Shown in pieces: positions 1-7,088 of a stretch of 14,971 nucleotides of DNA. Every line of letters begins with the position of its first letter. Position 1 is the first letter of the stretch. Both the position numbers and the translations under genes were made by a program. Under the pieces are notes generated by a model. The model saw only the letters and a program-made list of their open reading frames with translations, searched no databases and was not told where the DNA came from. Source of the stretch: Firmicutes bacterium CAG:475 (lineage in GTDB: Bacteria; Bacillota; Clostridia; Christensenellales; CAG-917); contig FR895539.1 in the NCBI GenBank assembly GCA_000434435.1, positions 32,264 through 47,234 on the forward strand, read 5' to 3'.

Positions 1-153
1 CGCTCTTCCGCACCACTCGCAATCTGCGTAAATTCTGTCGCGCGTAACGCCGGGAGTGTTCTCGACGATAGCGATTCTTTGCCCTGCGAGCCTATTGAAC
101 AACGTCGATTTTCCGACGTTAGGTCTTCCTACAATTGCCACCAATGGTTTCAT
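1..153 (-). CDS. der: GTPase Der (EngA), N-terminal part only
   Basis: The first 51 residues of a ribosome-assembly GTPase, read leftward and cut by the window edge. The start MKPLVAIVGRPNVGKSTLFN carries the G1/P-loop GRPNVGKST, followed by TPGVTRDR (the switch I/G2 region) at about residues 35-42, which is diagnostic of the first G domain of Der. Der has two tandem G domains and a KH-like domain and acts in maturation of the 50S subunit; only part of G domain 1 is visible here. The ATG at 153 is preceded by a weak GGTG about 8 bases upstream. It is the last visible gene of the leftward run. The radical SAM/DUF512 gene directly upstream is a frequent neighbour of der in Clostridia (established knowledge). 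Confidence 0.95.
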   Translation of the reverse strand, partial: MKPLVAIVGRPNVGKSTLFNRLAGQRIAIVENTPGVTRDRIYADCEWCGRA

Positions 154-229
154 ATTTTTTCACCGTTTCCGATTTTTATCTATCGTTTTTTGCAATATAA
201 ACGCCTTTTTGCGTCAAATTGCATATTTT

Positions 230-1504
230 TCACTTTTCAAAATGCTCTATTATTTTTTGCGCCGTATCGCTTCCGGAGTGCGACACCACGATAAACGGAG
301 CGCCGAGTGCGTCCTCAACTTCTTTGACGGTTTTGTTGTCAAGGAAAGTGTCTGTAAATTCGCGCAACATATTGTCGGGTATCACAAACGCGTCCGTCTT
401 GACGCCTTGAAGTTGCTCTATCATATCTCCTGCCGTAACAAGCCCCGCAACCGTAACGCTCGTGCCGAAAAAGTTGTTGATTATCGCATGCACTTCAACT
501 TGCAAGCCGAGTTTTTGAGCAAGTTTTTTCGAGTACTCTTTGAGCATAGGCGCAAAGGATACGCCCGTCACCATGTCTATTCTCTTGCCGAGGTTCATAT
601 CCCCTGCCTCTTGCAAGCTATATTCGAAGTTGTCAATCCAATCGGCAATAAGCCCCACGCCGTTTTCAATCTGGTCGAACGCGCCGTAATAAGAACCGTC
701 GGGCACTTTGACGTTGGCTTTGACGTAGTATTCGTCGCTGCACCAGCAGAAATTTCCGCCGAATTCCTCGTTCAATCCCTCGACGAGTTTTATCGTATCT
801 CGTGCGTTTTGCTCGTCAACCGCTTTGAGTTTTGCAAGTTGCTCTCTGTATCCCGTCATACCAACGGGCACGACCGCAACCGTTTCAACGCCTTCGACGG
901 TGTGCAATCCTCGTATGCTGTCTTCTAGCACTTTCCCGTCGTTGACGTCGGGCACGACGACAAGTTGAGTGTGCATTTTTATGCCGTTTGCGCCCAATCT
1001 GCGCATTTGATCGGGCAGCTTTCTCGTGTTCGGATTTTTGAGGATATACGTCCTTATATCGTCGTCCCATGCGTGCACCGAGATGTAGAGCGGACTGAGT
1101 TTGAGCCTTATAACTCTCTCGATTTCCTCTTCGGTGACGTTTGTCATCGTCACGTACGAACCGCACATAAAACTATACCTGTAATCGTCGTCCTTGACGT
1201 AAAGGCTGGGACGCATGTTTTTGGGGAGTTGGTCGACAAAGCAGAAAATGCACTTGTTTTTGCACACGACGGGTTTCATATCGATTGCAAATTCAAGTCC
1301 GAGAGATTGCCCGTCTTTTTTGTGGACTTTTATCGTATGTTCTTTCCCGTCACGCAAAATATCCACCGAAAATTTCTTTTCGTTGTCGTAGTAGAGATAA
1401 TCAAGCTCGTCAACCATTTTGTAGCCGCCGATACGCAGCACGTCGTCGCCGAGTTTAAATCCCTGTCTTTTTGCAATTTCGTTTAGTTTGGTTATCTTTG
1501 GCAT
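230..1504 (-). CDS. Radical SAM protein with PDZ-like N-terminus and DUF512 C-terminus
   Basis: A 424-residue protein. Residues 1-60 look like a PDZ-like segment (GFKLGDDVLRIGGYKMVDEL). Next comes a radical SAM core with C81-x3-C85-x2-C88 (CKNKCIFCF, then VDQLPKNMRPSLYVKDDDYR), expected to bind a 4Fe-4S cluster and S-adenosylmethionine. The C-terminal DUF512 part contains INNFFGTSVTVAGLVTAGD and PDNMLREFTDTFLD, both typical of the family. The reaction and substrate are not known. I chose the ATG at 1504 because MPKITKLNEI begins the PDZ-like domain; a longer frame to 1567 would run through the upstream hairpin array. The ribosome binding site is poor, with AGAGGGA about 20 bases upstream. Gene order with der downstream fits the conserved clostridial arrangement. 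Confidence 0.9.
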   Translation of the reverse strand: MPKITKLNEIAKRQGFKLGDDVLRIGGYKMVDELDYLYYDNEKKFSVDILRDGKEHTIKVHKKDGQSLGLEFAIDMKPVVCKNKCIFCFVDQLPKNMRPSLYVKDDDYRYSFMCGSYVTMTNVTEEEIERVIRLKLSPLYISVHAWDDDIRTYILKNPNTRKLPDQMRRLGANGIKMHTQLVVVPDVNDGKVLEDSIRGLHTVEGVETVAVVPVGMTGYREQLAKLKAVDEQNARDTIKLVEGLNEEFGGNFCWCSDEYYVKANVKVPDGSYYGAFDQIENGVGLIADWIDNFEYSLQEAGDMNLGKRIDMVTGVSFAPMLKEYSKKLAQKLGLQVEVHAIINNFFGTSVTVAGLVTAGDMIEQLQGVKTDAFVIPDNMLREFTDTFLDNKTVKEVEDALGAPFIVVSHSGSDTAQKIIEHFEK

Positions 1505-1530
1505 ATCTCGATTATAGTTTTTATCCCTCT

Positions 1531-1651
1531 TGCCGTCAGGCACAATTTCACTGCACCGGCGGTGCAATATCGCTGTTGCAAAACAACAATATCATGCTGC
1601 GCAGTCGCAATATCACGCACGCTTTGCGTGTATATCACTGTCCGTAGGACA
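1531..1651. repeat. Tandem array of six mini-hairpins with a conserved linker
   Basis: Six short inverted repeats follow each other with centres 21-22.5 bp apart: TGCC/GGCA (1531-1542), TGCACC/GGTGCA (1552-1566), TGTTG/CAACA (1574-1588), TGC/GCA with an imperfect inner stem (1595-1609), CACGC/GCGTG (1618-1630) and TGTCC/GGACA (1639-1651). Loops are mostly 3-5 bases. The arms differ in every unit, but each right arm matches its own left arm. On the transcribed (minus) strand the linker is nearly constant: TGATAT, TGATAT, TGATAT, CGATAT, TGAAAT. The array fills almost the whole 150-bp gap between the glycosyltransferase-like stop codon (1655-1657) and the radical SAM start. I do not know an official name for it. 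It does not look like CRISPR: there is no long identical repeat. Confidence 0.85.
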
Positions 1652-1654
1652 ATC

Positions 1655-2743
1655 TCAAACGGCGATGTATGCCGTGAGGAAGTTCGCGATATTTTCGAGC
1701 GAACTGAGTTCAACCCATTTTTTGCCGTTTGCCGCAATCCTTTCTCCCGCGTCCGTTTGCAAGATTCTGTACAACAGCGCAACGATTTCAAGGTCGTTTT
1801 TTGCAACGAGGCAAAGCTCGTTTTGAGCAAGATAAGATATATCCGCCTGCTCGTGTTCGCTTGCTTTCACAACGATGGACGGCACTCCCAGTTTAAAGCA
1901 CTTGTAAAGCGTTGCCGCATCGTACTGCGTGATTGCCGCGTCGCAAACGGGCATGCAGTCGTCAACCTGCTCGGGCGATTGCAAAAACACCACTTTAGTT
2001 TGAGGAGTTTTCACCGACATGGACGAAAGCGTTTCAAGCATATGAGCGTCCTTTACGTAAACTGCGAGATTTGCTATTTCGCCTTGGTCGAGCAAAAGCG
2101 AAAACACGTTTTTAAGTTGCTTTTTGTCTTGCACGTTGACGTACACGGTTTTGACTTTGGGAAGCCCCAATTCTTGCTTTTTGAGTATGATTTCTTCCCT
2201 TGTTTTAGGCGTGATTTCAAACGGAAACCCCATCACCAAAACGTCTTTTGATTTTATGCCTTGTCGCACCAAATCGGCTTTTACGTCCGCATTTTCGACG
2301 ATAAACACATTGGTTGCGTCGTCATGCACTCTTTTGGGGAGAGTAAACGTTTGCAGCATATAAATGATTTGAGTATGGAATCTTGCTCTGCGCTTAGCCT
2401 CCACCGCGCAATGATGAGCGTACGGCGTAACGCACAAAATGTACTCCGGATGAAAACGCTTTATCATGTTGTTGATGCGATTGACGCGTTTTGAAAAACT
2501 TTTGAGTTTAAATATGTCGCGCAGCACGCCTTTGTCTTTCTTTTCAAGCAAATATTGATATTCGCTTCCGCTGTCCATAAGTTTGTCGAGCGCGGAAAGT
2601 TTGGTTGCCGAGCCGTACTTGTCGTCGCTCATCACAACCGCGTTATGCGTGCCGATTTTGCGGATAGCCTCCGCGATTTTTTGCGAGATATCGTCGCTTT
2701 CGTCGCGTGAAGTGAGTATCAAAATTATGCGTTTTCTATACAT
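1655..2743 (-). CDS. Diverged GT28-type (MurG/MGDG synthase-like) glycosyltransferase homologue
   Basis: A 362-residue protein with the two-domain plan of GT28/GT-B enzymes that use nucleotide sugars. The best match is the segment at residues 146-175 (VFIVENADVKADLVRQGIKS, then DVLVMGFPF), which resembles the central part of processive diacylglycerol/MGDG glycosyltransferases. The C-terminal half has a Rossmann-like piece, then AAITQYDAATLYKCFKLGVP and a stretch resembling the sugar-donor site (KASEHEQADISYLAQN). Oddities: the N-terminal acceptor loop normally reads like GxGHxxAA but here reads TSRDESDD, and the donor-site GGLT is replaced by QYDAATL, so activity is uncertain. No membrane segment or signal peptide is visible. 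The start has AGAAGG 7 bases upstream. It probably follows rnjA in a transcript, across a 185-bp spacer. Confidence 0.6.
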   Translation of the reverse strand: MYRKRIILILTSRDESDDISQKIAEAIRKIGTHNAVVMSDDKYGSATKLSALDKLMDSGSEYQYLLEKKDKGVLRDIFKLKSFSKRVNRINNMIKRFHPEYILCVTPYAHHCAVEAKRRARFHTQIIYMLQTFTLPKRVHDDATNVFIVENADVKADLVRQGIKSKDVLVMGFPFEITPKTREEIILKKQELGLPKVKTVYVNVQDKKQLKNVFSLLLDQGEIANLAVYVKDAHMLETLSSMSVKTPQTKVVFLQSPEQVDDCMPVCDAAITQYDAATLYKCFKLGVPSIVVKASEHEQADISYLAQNELCLVAKNDLEIVALLYRILQTDAGERIAANGKKWVELSSLENIANFLTAYIAV

Positions 2744-2766
2744 TTTTGCGCCTTCTTTTTTTGCAA

Positions 2767-2772
2767 ATTATA
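2767..2772 (-). promoter_or_regulatory. Possible -10 box for the glycosyltransferase-like gene
   Basis: A perfect TATAAT on the minus strand lies 23 bases before the start at 2743, inside an A-rich spacer. No good -35 box lies 16-18 bases upstream (only A-rich sequence), so this may be a weak internal promoter helped by the A-tracts, or chance in AT-rich DNA. Confidence 0.3.
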
Positions 2773-2824
2773 CGTTGATTTTTTTGCTTTTTTTATGCGG
2801 TTAATCGCATTTTAGCGTATCCGG

Positions 2825-2891
2825 TTTTGCAATTATTTTACGTTTTTTACGGTTTTTCTTGCGTTTTTATCGTGTTTTTTCCGTTTTTTTT
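2825..2891. other. Phased T/A-tracts in the rnjA downstream spacer
   Basis: Within the spacer 2744-2928, seven runs of four to eight T start at 2825, 2836, 2843, 2853, 2864, 2875 and 2884. Most are 9-11 bp apart, close to the DNA helical repeat, which is the classic pattern of intrinsically bent DNA. They lie just 3' of the rnjA stop. No clear rho-independent terminator is visible in the spacer. Confidence 0.6.
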
Positions 2892-2928
2892 CGGCAAACT
2901 TTTGGCTTGTTTTCGCTCCGATTTCCAC

Positions 2929-4575
2929 TCAGTCCTCGACGATAACGGGGATGATTATTGGGAATTGTCTGTCCTTGTAGAAGAGTTTTCTCACCGCTTT
3001 TTTGACCGCTCTTGCAATCTCGTTGACGTCGACTTTGTCGAAGTCCGCCCCGTTTATCGTGTCGATAGTGGCGTTCTTTATGGAATTTATCACGTCGTCG
3101 GTGAGGTTGAATCCTCTTGCAACGATGTCAACGTCGCCCACGACTTTGCCTTGATCGGTGTCGACCGCGCAAAGCACCACGAGCATACCGTATTCGGCAA
3201 GCGATTTTCTGTCGTTTACGAGCATTTTGCCGTTTTCAAGCACGACACCGTCAACGTACGCGTTGCCTGCCGTTACGTTTGAGTGTTGTCTTATCCCCTT
3301 GTGGTTTACGCCGTAGCACTCGCCGATATTCGGAATAACGATATTTTTTGACGGAACGCCGAGCGTTTTTGCAATCTCTGCATGCTTGTGTTGGTGGCGA
3401 TATTCGCCGTGTACGGGCATAAAATACTCGGGTTGCACGAGGGTGAGCATAAGTTTGAGTTCTTCCTCGTATGCGTGTCCCGAAACGTGAATGTCGTTCA
3501 TTGCGTCGTAAATTACGTTTGCACCCTTTCTGAACAAGTCGTTGATGACGTCGTACACCGACTTTTCGTTGCCGGGAATAGGCGATGAGGAAAGCACCAC
3601 GAGGTCTTGCGGACCTATGTTGATCTTGTTGAACTCGCCTTTTGACAGCTTGTTGAGCGCGGAAAGCGGCTCGCCCTGCGATCCCGTCGCCAAAATAACC
3701 GTTTCGCTTGGCAAAAGTTTGCCCACGCTGTCCACGATTACGCCCTTGGGAACTTGCAATTCTCCGCAAGCGGACGCAACTTCCGCCATACCTTTCATGC
3801 TTCTGCCTGCAAGCACGACTTTTCTGTGATACTTGTGAGCGAGCGTAAGCACTTGTTGTACGCGGTAGTTTGAGGATGCAAAACAAGCAATGACGATTCT
3901 CTTGTCGAGGTTTGACGCAAAGATGTTTTCAAGCGTTTGACCGACCACTTTTTCAGATGTGGAACTTCCCTTTCTTTCAACGTTTGTGGACTCTCCAAGC
4001 ATGAGCAAAACGCCCTTTGCTCCTATTTCCGCAATACGTCCGATATCCGTCTTTTTGCCGTCTATCGGGGTGTTGTCGATTTTGAAGTCGCCGGTGACGA
4101 ACACCGTGCCGACTTGCGTTGTGATTGCAAGCGCACACGCTCCCGCCATGGAGTGACACACTTTGATAAATTCGACTCTAAAGCCGCCCAACGTGACGGT
4201 ATCGCCTGCCGAAACTACGACGAGATTGCACTTTTTGCCGTTTTTGTCCAGCTTTCTTTTGAGCAATCCGATAGTGAGCGCAGTGCCGTAAATAGGCACG
4301 TCTTTGAGGTCGTCCGCATAGTACGGAATCGCGCCGATGTGATCCTCGTGTCCGTGCGTGAGCACGATGCCGCGAAGTTTGGATATATTCTCTTTTACGT
4401 AAGTGATGTCGGGGATGATTGCATCGATGCCGGGGGCTTCCTCGCTCGTTGCGAAGGACACGCCGCAATCGACGATAATCATATCGTCGCCGCATTCGAT
4501 TGCCGTCATATTTTTGCCCACCTCGCCGACACCGCCGAGGAAGGTCACCTTTACTGTTTTTGTATTTTTTTTCAT
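2929..4575 (-). CDS. rnjA: Ribonuclease J
   Basis: A 548-residue RNase J of the metallo-beta-lactamase/beta-CASP superfamily, a 5'-to-3' exonuclease and endonuclease central to mRNA turnover and rRNA maturation in Firmicutes. Residues 12-21 (FLGGVGEVGK) are the family start; HGHEDH at 74-79 is the metal-binding motif, with further ligands at H141 (CHS) and D163 (TGDFKID). ESTNVERKGSSTSE, ATGSQGEP and PVHGEYRHQHKH follow in the expected beta-CASP order, and the protein ends with the typical FPIIIPVIVED. The length matches the family (about 550). Start at 4575: GGAG lies 11 bases upstream, and the longer frame to 4602 has no ribosome binding site. It heads the leftward run and is divergent from serC. 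It could be either the RNase J1 or J2 type; only one copy is in the window. Confidence 0.96.
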   Translation of the reverse strand: MKKNTKTVKVTFLGGVGEVGKNMTAIECGDDMIIVDCGVSFATSEEAPGIDAIIPDITYVKENISKLRGIVLTHGHEDHIGAIPYYADDLKDVPIYGTALTIGLLKRKLDKNGKKCNLVVVSAGDTVTLGGFRVEFIKVCHSMAGACALAITTQVGTVFVTGDFKIDNTPIDGKKTDIGRIAEIGAKGVLLMLGESTNVERKGSSTSEKVVGQTLENIFASNLDKRIVIACFASSNYRVQQVLTLAHKYHRKVVLAGRSMKGMAEVASACGELQVPKGVIVDSVGKLLPSETVILATGSQGEPLSALNKLSKGEFNKINIGPQDLVVLSSSPIPGNEKSVYDVINDLFRKGANVIYDAMNDIHVSGHAYEEELKLMLTLVQPEYFMPVHGEYRHQHKHAEIAKTLGVPSKNIVIPNIGECYGVNHKGIRQHSNVTAGNAYVDGVVLENGKMLVNDRKSLAEYGMLVVLCAVDTDQGKVVGDVDIVARGFNLTDDVINSIKNATIDTINGADFDKVDVNEIARAVKKAVRKLFYKDRQFPIIIPVIVED

Positions 4576-4618
4576 GAATTCTATTTCTCCGAATAAATGC
4601 ATATTTTTCTAATATAGT

Positions 4619-4647
4619 ATATTACACCAAAACGCGCGCATTAGCAA
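4619..4647 (-). promoter_or_regulatory. Sigma-A-type promoter for rnjA
   Basis: On the minus strand TTGCTA (4642-4647) and TAATAT (4619-4624) are 17 bp apart, about 44 bp upstream of the rnjA ATG. The expected start point near 4612 gives a leader of about 37 bases containing GGAG. Confidence 0.65.
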
Positions 4648-4697
4648 GAGTTTCGCCCAAAAGCGTCAAAAACCGCTTCCTCGAGCAAAAAAAAATC

Positions 4698-4737
4698 TTT
4701 ACAAACTGCGGTTTTGCCTTTACGATTATAGTATAAT
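4698..4737 (+). promoter_or_regulatory. Promoter region of serC, two possible -10 boxes
   Basis: TTTACA (4698-4703) is a fair -35 box with TACGAT (4721-4726) 17 bp downstream. A perfect TATAAT lies at 4732-4737 but lacks a matching -35 at normal distance. Either may be used; both fall in the inverted repeat 4722-4743. Confidence 0.5.
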
Positions 4738-4743
4738 AATCGT
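4722..4743. promoter_or_regulatory. Candidate operator over the serC -10
   Basis: ACGATTAT (4722-4729) and ATAATCGT (4736-4743) form a perfect 8-bp inverted repeat with a 6-bp spacer, covering the TATAAT box. A third copy of the half-site, CGATTAT, is at 4756-4762, before the serC ribosome binding site. A bound repressor here would block RNA polymerase. No regulator gene for it is visible. Confidence 0.45.
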
Positions 4744-4784
4744 CAAAAAACGATGCGATTATGACATATAAGAAGGAGAATTTT

Positions 4785-5861
4785 ATGAGAGTTTACAATT
4801 TCTCGGCAGGCCCCAGCATGCTTCCTCTAGAAGTTATAGAAGAGGCCGGCAGAAACATCGCCGACTACAACGGCTCGGGCATGAGCGTAATGGAAATGAG
4901 CCACCGCTCCAAGTGGTACGACCAAATCAACACCGAAGCACTCGACCTTATCAGAGAACTTATGCATTTGCCCGACGATTATCACGTCATCATGGTGCAA
5001 GGCGGCGCGTCCACGCAGTTCGAGGCAATCCCCCTCAACCTGTTGAAAACGGGAAAAGCTGACTATATAGTTACGGGCAACTTCGCAAAAAAAGCTTACA
5101 AAGAAGCGCAAAAATACGGTGATATTCGCCTTGTCGCGTCAAGCGAAGACAAGAAGTTTACCTATATTCCCAAAACCACGCGCGACGATTTCAGAAAGGA
5201 CGCAAGCTACGTGCATATCACCGAAAACAACACCATTTTCGGCTTGAAATACAACACTCTTCCCGACACGGGCGATATTCCTTTGGTTGCGGACTTGTCC
5301 TCCTGCATCATGAGTGAGGAAATTGATCCTAAAAAATATTCCATGATTTACGCAGGCGCACAAAAGAACCTTGCTCCCGCAGGCGTTACGCTCGTCATCG
5401 TAAAGGAAGATATGCTCGGCGGCGAACTTCCAATTTGCCCCACAATGCTCAAATATCGCACGCAAATCGACGCGAACAGTCTTTACAACACTCCGCCCTG
5501 CTGGTCGATTTATATGATGATGCTCAATCTTCGCCACCTCAAAAAACTCGGCGGCGTAAAGGTTATGGAGCAAATCAACAGAGAAAAGGCAAAAATGCTT
5601 TACGATTTCATAGACGAGAGCGATTTCTACAACAACTTCGTTGAAAAAGAAAGCCGTTCGCTCATGAATGTCCCCTTCGTGTCCCCCAGCGACGAACTCA
5701 ACGCAAAGTTTGTCAAAGAAGCCGAGCAAGCAGGTCTTGTCAGCCTCAAAGGGCACAAGCTCGTCGGCGGCATGAGAGCGTCCATTTACAACGCTATGCC
5801 CGTCGAAGGCGTGAAAGCACTTATCGATTTCATGAAGAAATTCGAACTCGAAAACAAATAA
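4785..5861 (+). CDS. serC: Phosphoserine aminotransferase
   Basis: A 358-residue PLP enzyme that transfers an amino group from glutamate to 3-phosphohydroxypyruvate, the second step of serine synthesis; SerC enzymes can also serve in vitamin B6 synthesis in some bacteria. The N-terminus YNFSAGPSMLPLEVI, then MEMSHRS at 37-43, QGGAS at 72-76 and the PLP-lysine region YAGAQKNLAPAG with K194 are all typical of class-V SerC; the length is close to the usual 360. The start at 4785 is fixed by AGAAGGAG 6 bases upstream; the frame extends to 4761 but without a site. serA follows 95 bp downstream, so the two pathway enzymes are neighbours, with a terminator-like hairpin between them. The promoter and candidate operator lie directly upstream. 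Confidence 0.97.
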   Translation: MRVYNFSAGPSMLPLEVIEEAGRNIADYNGSGMSVMEMSHRSKWYDQINTEALDLIRELMHLPDDYHVIMVQGGASTQFEAIPLNLLKTGKADYIVTGNFAKKAYKEAQKYGDIRLVASSEDKKFTYIPKTTRDDFRKDASYVHITENNTIFGLKYNTLPDTGDIPLVADLSSCIMSEEIDPKKYSMIYAGAQKNLAPAGVTLVIVKEDMLGGELPICPTMLKYRTQIDANSLYNTPPCWSIYMMMLNLRHLKKLGGVKVMEQINREKAKMLYDFIDESDFYNNFVEKESRSLMNVPFVSPSDELNAKFVKEAEQAGLVSLKGHKLVGGMRASIYNAMPVEGVKALIDFMKKFELENK

Positions 5862-5876
5862 CCCGACAACCAAAAG

Positions 5877-5908
5877 GCGAAAGCGTTTTTTTACGCTTTC
5901 GCTTTTTT
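5877..5908 (+). terminator. Rho-independent terminator after serC
   Basis: A 10-bp stem, GCGAAAGCGT paired with ACGCTTTCGC (5877-5886 / 5893-5902), with a six-T loop and then TTTTTT. It lies 15 bp after the serC stop and only about 50 bp before serA, so it should lower serA transcription relative to serC unless serA has its own promoter. Confidence 0.85.
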
Positions 5909-5913
5909 GCAAG

Positions 5914-5935
5914 CGACAAGCATAATGCCGTGTCG
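5914..5935 (+). promoter_or_regulatory. Hairpin in the serA leader
   Basis: CGACA/TGTCG (5914-5918 / 5931-5935) encloses an inner GCAT/ATGC pairing, directly after the serC terminator and about 12 bases before the serA AGGAG. CATAAT (5921-5926) inside it could be a weak -10 box but has no good -35. Its role is unknown; it might be an attenuator element or an operator. Confidence 0.35.
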
Positions 5936-5956
5936 TTTAGAAACGCAGGAGAAAAT

Positions 5957-7042
5957 ATGGATATTTTAAAACTCAATTCGATCTCTAAACTTGCAAACCC
6001 GGTGCTGGAAGGATACAATCTCACCGACAACTCGCAAAATCCCGTCGGCATACTCGTGCGCTCTTTCAAAATGGACGAATACGAAGTGCCGTCCTCTTTG
6101 TTGGCGGTTGCAAGAGCGGGCGCAGGCGTAAACAATATTCCGCATGCCGAATACGCTAAAAAAGGAATTTGCGTTTTCAACACCCCCGGCGCAAACGCAA
6201 ACGCAGTCAAGGAACTCGTGATTGCCGCGCTCATCATCGGCGCAAGAAATATCAACGAAGCGATAAACTGGGCAAGCACTCTCAAAGGCGACGACGTCGC
6301 AAAACAAGTTGAAAAAGGCAAAGGTCAATTTGCAGGCAGTGAAATCGCAGGAAAAACGTTATGCGTTTTGGGACTGGGCGCAATCGGCAGAAAAGTTGCG
6401 AGCTCAGCTCACGCACTCGGTATGAATATCGTGGGCTACGATCCGTTTATATCCGAAGCGGCAAAAGCGGAAATACCCTTCGTTACGATTTTCGACACAA
6501 TGCAAGCTGCGTGGTCGGATGCCGACTTTGTGACGCTTCACATGCCCATGACTCCCGAAACCAAAGGACTTGTCAACGCAAACACCATATCGACGATGAA
6601 AGACGGCGTGATAATCATAAACGCAGCGCGAGGCGAACTTTGCGAATTAACCGCAATAAAAGATGCGCTCGAAAACAAAAAAATACGCAAATACGTCGTC
6701 GATTTTCCAAACGAAGAATGTATCGGAGTTGACGGCATCGTTGCAATTCCGCATCTAGGAGCATCGACGGAAGAAGCGGAAGACAACTGTGCGGTTATGG
6801 CTGCAACGGAACTTAAAGACTATATCGAAAACGGCAACATCGTAAACTCCGTCAACTTGCCTTGCGTAAAAGCGCAAAAGAGCGCATCGCATCGCTACAC
6901 GGTCGTTTCTATTGACAACGGCGAAAACAGATTCGGCGGAATAAGCGCAACGAGAAACGGATTGCGCTACACCATAATCGACACCGAAGACGAGCTTACA
7001 ATCGACGGCGAGGACGTCATCAAGGCAAGAAAAGTCTATTGA
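5957..7042 (+). CDS. serA: D-3-phosphoglycerate dehydrogenase with a short C-terminal domain
   Basis: A 361-residue NAD-dependent dehydrogenase that oxidises 3-phosphoglycerate to 3-phosphohydroxypyruvate, the substrate of SerC. The dinucleotide loop GLGAIG is at 139-144. The catalytic set is R225 (NAARGE), E254 (FPNEE) and H266 (IPHLGAST). Substrate-side motifs RAGAGVNNIP (53-62) and NTPGANANAVKEL (75-87) agree with SerA. The C-terminal ~50 residues (YTVVSID at 314-320, then LRYTIIDTEDE at 336-346) look like the first and last strands of an ACT domain with the middle missing, shorter than the usual 70 or so residues. The start is set by AGGAG 4 bases upstream. The gene follows serC and ends before a strong terminator. 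Other 2-hydroxyacid dehydrogenases are less likely given the serC neighbour. Confidence 0.93.
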   Translation: MDILKLNSISKLANPVLEGYNLTDNSQNPVGILVRSFKMDEYEVPSSLLAVARAGAGVNNIPHAEYAKKGICVFNTPGANANAVKELVIAALIIGARNINEAINWASTLKGDDVAKQVEKGKGQFAGSEIAGKTLCVLGLGAIGRKVASSAHALGMNIVGYDPFISEAAKAEIPFVTIFDTMQAAWSDADFVTLHMPMTPETKGLVNANTISTMKDGVIIINAARGELCELTAIKDALENKKIRKYVVDFPNEECIGVDGIVAIPHLGASTEEAEDNCAVMAATELKDYIENGNIVNSVNLPCVKAQKSASHRYTVVSIDNGENRFGGISATRNGLRYTIIDTEDELTIDGEDVIKARKVY

Positions 7043-7060
7043 CAAAATCAAAACTTAAAA

Positions 7061-7088
7061 ACGGACAGGTCAAACCTGTCCGTTTTTT
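7061..7088 (+). terminator. Rho-independent terminator after serA
   Basis: A perfect 10-bp stem ACGGACAGGT / ACCTGTCCGT (7061-7070 / 7074-7083) with loop CAA, then a run of six T (7083-7088), 18 bp after the serA stop. A-rich sequence on its left side means it could also work for leftward transcripts arriving from 7286. Confidence 0.93.

Noticed and set aside
56..928. 290-codon open frame on the plus strand
   Set aside because: It is antisense to der and the radical SAM gene, both firmly identified; its composition (many H, R, F, V) is typical of a shadow frame.
1505..1567. Longer N-terminus for the radical SAM/DUF512 protein
   Set aside because: The extra 21 residues run through the hairpin array and do not match the family start; the PDZ-like domain begins at the ATG at 1504.
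1531..1651. CRISPR-like array
   Set aside because: The period is only about 22 bp, there is no identical 25-40 bp repeat, and the variable parts are self-complementary stems, not spacers.
2790..2815. Terminator between rnjA and the glycosyltransferase-like gene
   Set aside because: ATGCG/CGCAT forms only a 5-bp stem, and on the transcribed strand it is followed by A, not T, residues.
4576..4784. T-box or riboswitch upstream of serC
   Set aside because: The leader after the predicted start is only about 40 bases, with no T-box motif or terminator/antiterminator pair.
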